Origin: Lepidodermella squamata
Taxonomy: Eukaryota; Gastrotricha
NCBI GenBank assembly: GCA_047495785.1
Contig: JBLDXI010000002.1
Span: forward strand, 1,922,001 to 1,986,000
DNA: 64,000 nucleotides
Reading direction: 5' to 3'
Shown in pieces: positions 55,454-64,000 of the stretch. Position 1 is the first letter of the stretch. Each line of letters opens with the position of its first letter. Both the position numbers and the translations under genes were made by a program. The notes under the pieces are model-generated. The model saw nothing but the letters and a program-made list of their open reading frames with translations. It was not told where the DNA came from and did not search any database.

Positions 55454-56653
55454 ATGAAGCGATCGAATTTGAAATCAGCCTTATCAGCCTTAATTTCCGT
55501 TTCGTTAATCGCTTACTTCGCATTTTTCTCCCAAGAAAATAGTTTCATCTCGAAATCGGCCAGTTATATTGGTTCCAGCCATTATGAGCCCAAAACTATT
55601 TTGTTATGGACCCATTGGTTTAAGGATCCTTTGTGGTCTGAATTCTTCGTCAAGTACAACAATTACAGCCTGGTCTGGCCGAGTGATAGCGACCCAGCAA
55701 AAACTTGTATTCTAACTATCAATAGGGCTATTTGGCCTGGAGCTTCAGCTATCGTATTTCATGGAGCTAATTTCGAACTGGACATCAAGCTCCCCTCGAA
55801 AAGATCCCCCGACCAGCCATGGGTTTATTTCCTGATGGAAGCTGAACCTAAAAGTGGGATGAACCAGTCGAAATATGATTTGGCCAATGAAATTGGCTTC
55901 AACTGGACGATGACCTACAGACCAAGGGCTGATATTTACTTACCATATGGCGAAATTGTTAGACGAAAACAGCCTCTAACCGAACGCGAAAAGTTGGAAA
56001 TCGACGAAAGGATTCGCAAATTCACCCATGGATTTTCGAACCGTTCAATGGCTGCTTATTGGGCGGTTTCCGACTGCAAAACTCAGGGCAATCGGGAAGA
56101 TTTGGTTCATAAGCTGAAGCGTTTGATACGTATTGACAAATGGGGAAGCTGTGCTAGGTACAAAAAGTTCAAACGGCCTCAAAATGTGTGGCGCAAACTT
56201 GGCGTCCCTAACTTTTTCTCGAAGTATCGATTTTATTTCAGCCTCGAAAATGCGCTATGCGACGATTACATCACCGAAAAGGCATACCTTGGCTATTACA
56301 CGAGTTTGAAGTTCGGCCTTATTCCTGTGGTCTACAATTGGGCTACAGTCGAGGCGATTTTACCTCCTGGGTCTTACATCGATGTTTTACAGTTCAAAAG
56401 TGCCGATGAATTAGCGAATCGATTGATCGAGATTTCTAGATATCCACCTGAGAAACTGGCTCAATTTTACGCCTGGCAATACGATTATGAGTTGAAGTAC
56501 CGCGAAGTCGATGGTTTCTATCAATACTATTATTCGCTCAATCGGGGTTGGTCGACCCTTTGCGATCGATTGTGGACCGGTAACTACGGGCCGAAGACCA
56601 TTCGCAATTTGCGAAAAGAACTTGGCGAATGTCATGAACCACCTCAATTTTAG
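55454..56653 (+). CDS. GT10 alpha-1,3-fucosyltransferase, first tandem copy
   Basis: Single exon, 399 codons. Type II Golgi layout: short basic tail MKRSNLK, membrane anchor ALSALISVSLIAYFAFF, stem, catalytic domain. GT10 features: LWTHWFKDPLW near the start, VVFHGA-like IVFHGANFEL, PWVYFLMEAEP, FNWTMTYRPRADIYLPYGEI, and the acceptor/GDP-fucose motif KYRFYFSLENALCDDYITEKA. Transfers fucose from GDP-fucose to glycan acceptors in the Golgi; exact linkage cannot be read. FHGANFELD and several NxS/T sites are conserved in the tandem partner. AATAAA-like signals follow directly after the stop. Confidence 0.92.
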   Translation: MKRSNLKSALSALISVSLIAYFAFFSQENSFISKSASYIGSSHYEPKTILLWTHWFKDPLWSEFFVKYNNYSLVWPSDSDPAKTCILTINRAIWPGASAIVFHGANFELDIKLPSKRSPDQPWVYFLMEAEPKSGMNQSKYDLANEIGFNWTMTYRPRADIYLPYGEIVRRKQPLTEREKLEIDERIRKFTHGFSNRSMAAYWAVSDCKTQGNREDLVHKLKRLIRIDKWGSCARYKKFKRPQNVWRKLGVPNFFSKYRFYFSLENALCDDYITEKAYLGYYTSLKFGLIPVVYNWATVEAILPPGSYIDVLQFKSADELANRLIEISRYPPEKLAQFYAWQYDYELKYREVDGFYQYYYSLNRGWSTLCDRLWTGNYGPKTIRNLRKELGECHEPPQF

Positions 56654-56870
56654 CGGTGATAATTAGAATCAAAATAATAAATTAATAAATTAATAAATTT
56701 CCGTCTTTTTTGCTATGTCATTATATGCATTTTTTTATTTTAGCGGAAAATTGATTCATTAAAGGAAAAAAACATGTCGCGTGCTCCTAAAAAAATGTTT
56801 CACGTGGAATTTTCTCCAGTGAAGGGTGAAAACAAAAATAACGCTCTAATTTCTCTGAAAATTATCGAAA

Positions 56871-58097
56871 ATGAGAGCAGTGCGGCGGTCTTATTTCATC
56901 CCAATTTCAGCTCTAGCTTCGGCTTTAATAATTTTGTATTTCATAATATTTCCAACAAATAATGGTTTATTTCCACGGCCTGATGTTGCTACATCGATTT
57001 CGACGAAAAATGTCGCTGTTATTCGCCATCAGCCGAAATTAATTTTGCTGTGGACCCAGTGGATGTCGGACCCCTGGTGGTCCGAGTTTTACATGTACAA
57101 CAATTACAGCATGATCTGGCCGAGCGATAGCGACCCGGCAAAAGCCTGTATCTTATCGATCAATCGACCTCTTCTTCCTGGAGCTTCGGCCGTTGTCTTC
57201 CATGGTGCTGATTTTGAGCTGGACATCAAACTCCCGGCGCAAAGATCGCCTGACCAGCCTTGGGTTTTCTTCCTCATGGAATCTGAACCTCAAAGTGCGA
57301 TGACTAAGCAGAAGTATGATTTGGCTAATCAAATAGGATTCAACTGGACGATGACCTACAGACCAAGTGCCGATATTTACCTACCATACGGTGAAATTGC
57401 GAAACGGAAGCATCCGTTAACCAAGTTGGAAAAGTTGGAAATCGATGAAAAAATTCGTAAATTCACTCATGGATTTTCGAACCGATCATTGGACGCTTAT
57501 TGGGCAGTTTCTCACTGTGAAACTCAAGGCAAGCGTGAAGTTCTGGTTGAAAAGCTGGCGAAATTAATAAAAATCGAGAAATGGGGACGATGTGCTGGCA
57601 ATGAGTCATTTCGAAAACCTCAAGTTGCGTGGCAAAATTCCGGAGTTGCGAACTTTTTCTCGCGATATCGCTTCTATTTCGGCCTCGAAAATTCTCTTTG
57701 CGATGATTATATCACCGAGAAGGCTTACCTCGGTTTTTTTACAAGTTTGAAGTTCGGCCTTATTCCTGTGGTCTACAATTGGGCTAAAATGGATACTATT
57801 CTACCCCCTGGGTCGTACATCGATGTTTTGCAGTTCAAAAGCGCCGAAGCATTGGCTGATCGATTGATTGAGGTTGTGAATTATCCGCCGGAAAAATTGG
57901 CCGCTTTTTACGCCTGGCATTACGACTACAAGATAATTTACCGCGAGGTAGATGGCTTTTATCAGTACTACTATAATCTCAAGTTTGGCTGGTCAACACT
58001 CTGCGATCGCCTGTGGCAGCTTGGAAACTATACGACGAAGACGATTCGCGATTTACGAAAAGAACTTGGCGAATGCCATGAACCTCCTCAATTTTAG
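56871..58097 (+). CDS. GT10 alpha-1,3-fucosyltransferase, second tandem copy
   Basis: Single exon, 408 codons, 217 bp downstream of the first and on the same strand. Anchor SYFIPISALASALIILYFII; catalytic motifs the same (LWTQWMSDPWW, VVFHGADFEL, PWVFFLMESEP, YRFYFGLENSLCDDYITEKA, ending GECHEPPQF in both). About 70% identical by eye, with the stem and anchor least alike, so an older tandem duplicate under constraint. The start is chosen because the anchor follows directly; an overlapping short frame from 56774 is spurious. Confidence 0.92.
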   Translation: MRAVRRSYFIPISALASALIILYFIIFPTNNGLFPRPDVATSISTKNVAVIRHQPKLILLWTQWMSDPWWSEFYMYNNYSMIWPSDSDPAKACILSINRPLLPGASAVVFHGADFELDIKLPAQRSPDQPWVFFLMESEPQSAMTKQKYDLANQIGFNWTMTYRPSADIYLPYGEIAKRKHPLTKLEKLEIDEKIRKFTHGFSNRSLDAYWAVSHCETQGKREVLVEKLAKLIKIEKWGRCAGNESFRKPQVAWQNSGVANFFSRYRFYFGLENSLCDDYITEKAYLGFFTSLKFGLIPVVYNWAKMDTILPPGSYIDVLQFKSAEALADRLIEVVNYPPEKLAAFYAWHYDYKIIYREVDGFYQYYYNLKFGWSTLCDRLWQLGNYTTKTIRDLRKELGECHEPPQF

Positions 58098-59116
58098 CGC
58101 TGAGTCACAAATAAATAAATCATTCATTAATTTTTCTATGTCTTTTTAATATTTTAAAATTGTTTAATCAAGCATTGGCCGAGCTAACTTACTCGGAAAT
58201 ATTTTTTTCGTTTTTTTTCATCTTTATGGCGTGTGTGTGAAGACCTCTATAGTGGTCATCTTACGTGTTCTTGGCTTCACCAAAGCATTATATTTGACAT
58301 GGAAGAAAAAACTTGGCAAAGGGATAGCAATTTCCGTGTTTCGACACTCGCCGCCGCCGCGGTGTCAAAAAGCGAGTCTAAAGTTCATCGCCTACCTCAT
58401 CTTTTAATGAATTCGCGTGATACACGTGAATGCATTAACGTGTGACATATAGCGCCTGGTCGTCATAGTTTTTACGACACGTCATTATAATAAAACTACA
58501 AAACGGACGCAACAAAAAATTGATGAACACATCACACATAGGTGCGAGTGATGATGATGAAATAAAAAACTTCAACTCCATTACCACAACGTGTCCATTT
58601 TTATTAATGATTCGCCTCACTGGCGACGAAAATTGTTCATATGATTTTTTTAAAGATCTTGGTGTGTGCAAATTGTGAAAGCCAGCGGTAAAAAAAAATG
58701 GCCGCGCGTTCGCCTCGAAAGTTTTGACAGCAATATTTGTATACAATAACTTTTAATTGTTTGAAACATTGACCATAACAATATTGATAAGAGGATAAGT
58801 TATATGTAAGGGCCGCTTGAATATCTCGGATATGTTTCTGACTATTTTTTCGGGGAAAAACTATAACGGATCAATGTTTCCGAAAAGGCGAGACGCGTTA
58901 TAGTGAAGTAGCGGCCGGTATTAAGACAGAAAAATGATGTGCCAATTAAAAAAGGTGAAAGGTTATAAACACACTAAGCGTTATATAATTAATTAAATGT
59001 TTGTATGAGTCATTATTTTCCATGTTCCAAACCAGGCCGTGACAAATGATGCGTAAATCCTATCGAAAGTTGACTGATTATACGCCGCAAATTTCCTGTC
59101 CTCCATTGTTATACTA
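58098..59116. other. Intergenic region, no gene seen
   Basis: Lies between the converging fucosyltransferase and TENT5 genes. AT-rich, a GCCGCCGCC patch near 58350 and the palindrome-like CGCGTGATACACGTG near 58413. Open frames are short and lack features. Confidence 0.45.
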
Positions 59117-60267
59117 CTAGTACGCAAGTTGAAGCCGTTGAACGTGATGGCCGCTCTCCTCGGCCAGGAATGATGAGATGGCCATAAGTGAGAGGCGCCG
59201 CTCGCGGTGCATGATGCACAGTGAAGAGCGTTCGATGACGGCGCTCAACAGGTGCAGGAATACGCACTTGCGCGTGTCGAACGGCTCGAAATGACTGCGC
59301 AGGTAATTGTCCACTTCGCGCATCTGGTCTTGCAGCCCCATAAAATCGATAAAATACCTGAAAAAATTTAGTTTTATTAAAAATAAAAAATCCGCCTTAA
59401 TAATTACCGAGTACAAATTGACTGTTCGATTTTCGTAAATTCGTTGTTGCTCATCGATGGGCGGTAGCCTTTCGAAAGCAGATCACAGTATCGCAACAAG
59501 CCGCCGCCGCGGATGCGCTCCGGCTCTTGCGTTGATATCAACTTTTGATGCAAATCATTTATAGCCTGGCTGAAATCGCCGCTCGAGCAATCAGCCATAA
59601 CGTCGACGCTTTCGGACAACTTCTCGTCCAGCAACGCGTTACCCGTCAAATCCAGCAGTGGGTTTACGATGATTTTGAACGAATCAACCGAAAACTGGTA
59701 CGGCCGAGCCATTCTACTGACAAATTTCAGGTCAACATTCCGCCGCGATTCGCCGAGAGAAACCAAGCTCCATCGGTTCTTTTCGTCCCAAACTTTGACC
59801 ATTTTCGAAATGAAGCGGCAGGCGATTCGCTTCAGGTTAGCTAGGTCGGCATTCGACAGCGGCTTGTCAATCGCTGTTGATTTTCTTGACGATCGCAGCT
59901 TTGTAGCAAGGTGGTTGCGAATGCAGTTGAGCACGCATCGCCGGATCGTGTCGAAATCAGCCTCGGTAACGTCGTCGCCGAGTTCGAAGACAAAATCGAG
60001 GTCATTGAAATCGGACTGGCTCATGTCCTTGCTAAGGACATAACTCGCCGCGCCACCCGTCAGGCACACATCGGTGATGTTGATGCCGTGTTTGACGAGT
60101 GAATTTCGCACGGAAATTACCAGCGAGTGGATATCGAAGCCGATCTCGAGCATAGCCGGCGGCTGGTCGCCGAGGCTTAACCGCCGCACGCCGATCGGGT
60201 AGATGCCGAATTTGCTTTTCAGGAGTTTAACGAGCTTCTCCAGTGACTCATTTGATAGCTTTTCCAT
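59117..60267 (-). CDS. TENT5/FAM46-type terminal nucleotidyltransferase
   Basis: Two exons, 60267-59408 and 59357-59117 (donor CTCG/GTAATT, acceptor TTTCAG/GTATTT), 366 codons. The family's order of motifs is complete: GGAASYVLSKD (catalytic G-S/A loop), FNDLDFVFEL (metal-binding aspartates), KMVKVWDEKNRWSLVSL, NVDLKFVSRMARPYQFSVDS, RIRGGGLLRYCDLLSKGYRP, ICTRYFIDFMG, and ERSSLCIMHRERRLSLMAI. Such enzymes add non-templated nucleotides (mainly A) to mRNA 3' ends in the cytoplasm, often on secretory transcripts. The first loop reads GGAAS where vertebrate relatives have a serine in the second position. Length matches the family. Confidence 0.93.
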
Positions 60268-62989
60268 TTATTGCCACGTTTTGAATTAGGACGTGAAATA
60301 GTGATAATTTCGGTAAAAATTCAATTCACCATATTTCGCTACACGGTCAAATATTTTTATATCGAGTTGGCCTTTAAAAAAAAATGGTAGATTTTAATCG
60401 TCTCTCTCGTGCGAAAAAATTATTATACTACTGCTGTTCTCAAATACAGTTGAGTTGCTTTGTTATTTCGCCTTAATATCAAGGTTTTTTTTATTCGTTA
60501 CTTGTATACACGCGCATGTGGCGACTATACAAAAAAGTCGCGCTTACAACAGTCCACCTCTCTCTCTCTCGCTCAGTGCCTCTCTCAAGCCGCGATAGCA
60601 AACCTCATCAACATATATGAAGGTGACCATATACATATATGCACGAGAAACAGGTCCTGCGTATAACGGCCGGCGCGCGTATAGTAGTTAAGTGATATAG
60701 AGTTATAGTTTAGACGGCGGGAGTGCAACAGGCCATTTGACGGGTGCGCAATTAACGCGTCGACCGCCGCCACCGCCGCTGCCGCCGATAAAGGCGTTGA
60801 CGACGTTTTCTAGTCTGAGAGAAGAGCAAGGATTGACTTTGCAGACAGATTGCGGTTTACGAGACGGCGTTAACCGGGAAAATTATTTAGGCACCTGGGA
60901 TTATGCCAGATTATACTTCGGTTTTTTTGCATTATCAAAGTACGCGTGCCCACGTGACATGGGTAGATAGCTATATAGCTTTTGAGGCTGTGAATGACGA
61001 GGTGACGAAGTAGAAACCATCAGCTTTAGCTATTGTCTCGTGTCACGTGGGCACGCGTACTCTGATCCTGTAAAACCCGAAGTATAATTCCCTCACGTGA
61101 CCCCACGTGACCCCACCTTGGACCATGACCGTGACCAAAAAAAAACATTTATCTATTCGTCATTTTCCTCAAATATTGTAAAAATTAAGTTCGGAAGATG
61201 AAATTGAAATTTTGAAATTGAAATGGGAAGAAAAAGAGAAATATCTCCGATTTACAATAATCTGAATTTCTCTCATTTGAAAATGCCCAAACTAGGCTGA
61301 AATATACGATAATGTTACGGTAAAAATTAAATATTCAAAAATGCCAGTGTTTTCGCTTTCTTCAAAACCTGAAACAGCATCAGACGTTCAGCTGCGAATA
61401 AATAATGCTATTATAAAGATAATTGCATAAATTATCGAAAGAGAGCCGATTCGAAGCGAAAATAAAAGAAATTGAAGTACAATTGTTCAGAATTTTTCCT
61501 AATTTTAGAGAAGTGGGGTTTGGCATCAATATTGTCAGCATCGTGGGATTTTGATTTCTCTTTCAAGATCGGTGAACGCAGAGTCGAACAAGGCCAGCAA
61601 AAAAGGGTTTCAAAGCTTGAGGAAATATTTTAAAAAATATTTTAAAATATTTTAAAAAATACGCGCTTCAAAAATTTTGAATTTATCGGTTTTAATAATC
61701 CGCCATACTACAAATGTCAAAAAAACTTTCCTAATTTCAGTCGATACATCTTCTGGGTATTCCGAGGTGATGAATCTCGCTCTGATAATCAGAATTTTCA
61801 TTAGGATCATGCTAGTTTTCATGTTTTAACCAGACTTTTCGGCGACACTGGGGTTTTCCACCTTTTAAGGAGGATGGGACCACCCCGTACGAGTTCTGAA
61901 GTTAAAAATTAGAAATCTGCAAGACAGACTGAATATCATTGATCCCGAGAATCGCCTTTGTTCAACCCAATGACTGAGATTTTATGGAAAATTCAGACCA
62001 AACCCCACTTTTCACTTGTTAATAGGCATTATCCTTTAGCCGGTCAAAAAATGGCCTTTGGCTAAAATGAGTACACTCGATTTCCAGTCTTTACCTCCCC
62101 CACTAAAACCCTTTCTTTCAACATTCTTTGTCTGTTTTTTAATGGGCTTTTTAAATTACGTTTTTTATATGACTATTAATAACCAATAAAACCCCCAGTT
62201 TATTGTAGTTTGAATATTCTTTTAATCCTCATTTACCTAGATAATGCCATAAAACTTTAAGATGCATATCACGAGGACACTTAATTATCAACTGGCCGTA
62301 TTTTCGGAGGCCACTTTACAACTTGTTATACATATGCCGTTACTGCTTCTACCTATACACTGACTGACCACTTGTTGGCGTAAACCGCAGCAGATGATGA
62401 TGACTAGGTATATTTCACCGGCGGTGTGTACGTATGAGACAAAGAGCATCACCATCATTATCATCGTCGTCAGCAATAGAATAAGAAAAAAACGCGCACC
62501 AAGGTGAAAAAGCAACCGGTTTATTGTTATTACCAAGCAGCAGGGCAATTAGCGAGAAATTGCGAACGGGTCACGTGTCTGCGTTCTGACCTGATAGCAA
62601 TAAAAATTCAAACCAGAGTTTTATAGCGTATATAATAATTTTTCATCATGAAAAAAAGTACAACGATAAATTTGGCCGGCCGGCTATTGCGTGCAAGTGT
62701 GGAGGTGTGGATTGGCGCACCCCACCCCCTGTTGACACTTACACCTTCAATAATACAAAAACGTGAACGGGATTGGCACAAATTGTACAAAAAAATACGT
62801 TACGCAAAAAATACAACAGAGCAGAGCTGCTTATAGCCGCTTGGGCACACCTCTCAAGAGTGCAATGTTAATCGAGTTTAAAACGGGCAACAATTCGTCA
62901 AAAGACGGCCTGCAGTTGCGATCAGCCACCCAGCATCGCATTATAACGTCGTTGAACCTGAAAAAAACAATTGAAATTAAAAAAAAAAT
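60268..62989. other. Long intergenic or intronic region
   Basis: No supported exon. Noted: CT-rich tract near 60560; a GCCGCC-rich patch 60760-60800; a foldback at 60910-61090; GA-rich 61190-61250; AATATTTTAAAA repeats near 61620-61660. If the receptor kinase at 62990-64000 is complete, its last exons (rest of the C-lobe) must lie to the left, so part of this may be intron; I could not find them. Confidence 0.4.
60910..61090. repeat. ~175-bp foldback element
   Basis: Left arm ATTATACTTCGG...AGTACGCGTGCCCACGTGAC; right arm is its complement ending CCCGAAGTATAAT. Arms of about 50 bp around a ~75-bp loop. Probably a small non-autonomous transposon; only the central 20-25 bp of each arm are perfect. 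Confidence 0.75.
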
Positions 62990-63014
62990 GAAAAAAGGCG
63001 CGAATTTTCTTTAC

Positions 63015-64000
63015 ATTTCATCTGGGCAGTTTTCAGGTTTCTCCAGTCGTTGGTTCTGATGGCAAACATAGTCGATAACTTCTTCATTGCTCAAGCCTCG
63101 ATACGGCTCGGTCTTGCACTCTGGAAAATTCCAGAAATTATATCAAAATTAAACAAAAAATAATAGCAATACTCGTGAAAATTTCCCAGCAAACGACACC
63201 AAAGCTCCAAACATCTGATTTCTCCTCGAATTTTCGTTGTAGAATCGATTCAGGTGGATGCCAACGAACTGGCAAAGGTCGCGGGTTGGCTGATGACCAG
63301 TAATAGCTGCCCTCGTGTAGGTCCCTCGCGAGGCCGAAATCGGCGATTTTCAGAACGCCATCATGCGAAACGAGCACATTTCTCGCGGCTAAATCGCGGT
63401 GAACACATTTTTGCGTTGTCAAATACTCCATGCCGCAGCAAATTTGAAGGCAAAAATGAACCAAGGCGACGTTGGCGATATCAACGGGATGATCGCGTAG
63501 ATACGCCCGTAAATTTCCGTTTCTCATGTAGGCGAACATGATGAATGGCTGGTCTTCAATGACTGAAATTCCGATAAGGCGCAGAACATTAGGATGGTCC
63601 ATGTTTTGCATGATGTGGGCTTCTTTCAGAAAAGCGACAACGTTGACGTTATCCGTTGACTTAACGGCTTTGATCGCGACCTCCTCGTCCGGACTGCCGT
63701 TGCCACGTTTAATGACGCCGTAGTAAACGACCCCGAAATTACCCTCGCCGATCTGATCGCCAACATGGACCTTTGAGGCATCGATTCGAAGGCGTTCCAA
63801 CATGACACCCATTTCGTCGTTTCCGGAAATTTCAGCGACGAGAGCTCGAAAACTGTGCGAAGGAGTGATGTACTTGTCGAGATCTGACGAAGATTCACTC
63901 AGATTTTGCAAATTTCCTTTCTTTTTCCAGACAAATTTCCAATATCCTAGACCGACCAAGGCTATCGAAGCAATACAGCCAACAGATGCGATGGTTGCTA
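63015..64000 (-). CDS. Receptor tyrosine kinase, partial (runs off window)
   Basis: Exons 64000(partial)-63173 and 63120-63015, joined in phase; both ends are open. A membrane segment (SVGCIASIALVGLGYWKF) starts at the window edge, then a juxtamembrane region, then kinase: GEGNFGVVYYG, VAIKAVK, HRDLAARNVLV, DFGLARD, SDVWSFGVVCWEIF, and PYRGLSNEEVIDYV, LEKPENCPDEM. All catalytic residues are present. HRDLAARN marks it as a tyrosine kinase. The activation-segment end reads PVRWHPPESI where most have P-V-K/R-W-M-A-P-E. The last intron begins GTAAAG at 63014; later exons were not found. The ligand-binding part lies beyond the right edge. Confidence 0.9.

Noticed and set aside
56774-56962. 62-codon frame upstream of the second fucosyltransferase
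   Set aside because: Overlaps the real start in another frame and has no counterpart upstream of the first copy.

Overview
Eukaryotic, almost certainly invertebrate animal DNA. Genes are split by short GT-AG introns (about 45-350 bases) and include clear animal families: a Cys-loop ligand-gated channel, a receptor tyrosine kinase, a TENT5/FAM46 nucleotidyltransferase and GT10 fucosyltransferases. Compact introns and the gene set fit a small ecdysozoan (nematode, tardigrade or arthropod-like), but I cannot place the species from this window.

Layout. (1) 0-6 kb and 35.5-47.2 kb are paralogous blocks of two interleaved families: a plus-strand Cys-loop channel (one intact copy, 35961-37540, plus several decayed pieces) and a minus-strand RING-finger family (three intact copies, one truncated, one split in two). 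(2) 7-17.8 kb and 29-34.9 kb hold two copies, both minus strand, of a gene encoding protein kinase, then pseudokinase, then a long ankyrin array. The 29-34.9 kb copy gives a clean 12-exon model of 1544 codons. The other is shortened, and its 3' array was broken up by a 793-bp tandem duplication and nested transposons; a third kinase fragment lies at 6.04-6.46 kb. (3) 18.9-28.7 kb between the two copies is a transposon graveyard: four non-LTR retrotransposon pieces and two foldback elements with 8-bp target duplications. (4) 47.6-53.2 kb is a TA-flanked DNA element carrying a nested, apparently young Penelope-like element with hammerhead-like motifs. (5) 53.3-64 kb is ordinary gene space: a secreted Cys-motif protein, two tandem fucosyltransferases, TENT5 and the 3' part of a receptor tyrosine kinase that runs off the right end.

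No metabolic pathway or operon links these genes. The message of the window is genomic: a locus where sensing/signalling families (channel, RING protein, kinase-ankyrin) expand by segmental duplication, unequal exchange and probably gene conversion, while transposons break and date the copies. The most unusual coding finds are the kinase-pseudokinase-ankyrin gene, whose two kinase halves share the same exon pattern, and the RING family, whose N-terminal domain looks like a catalytically dead papain-like fold. All splice sites were read by eye and homology calls are from recalled family motifs; no database search was possible.
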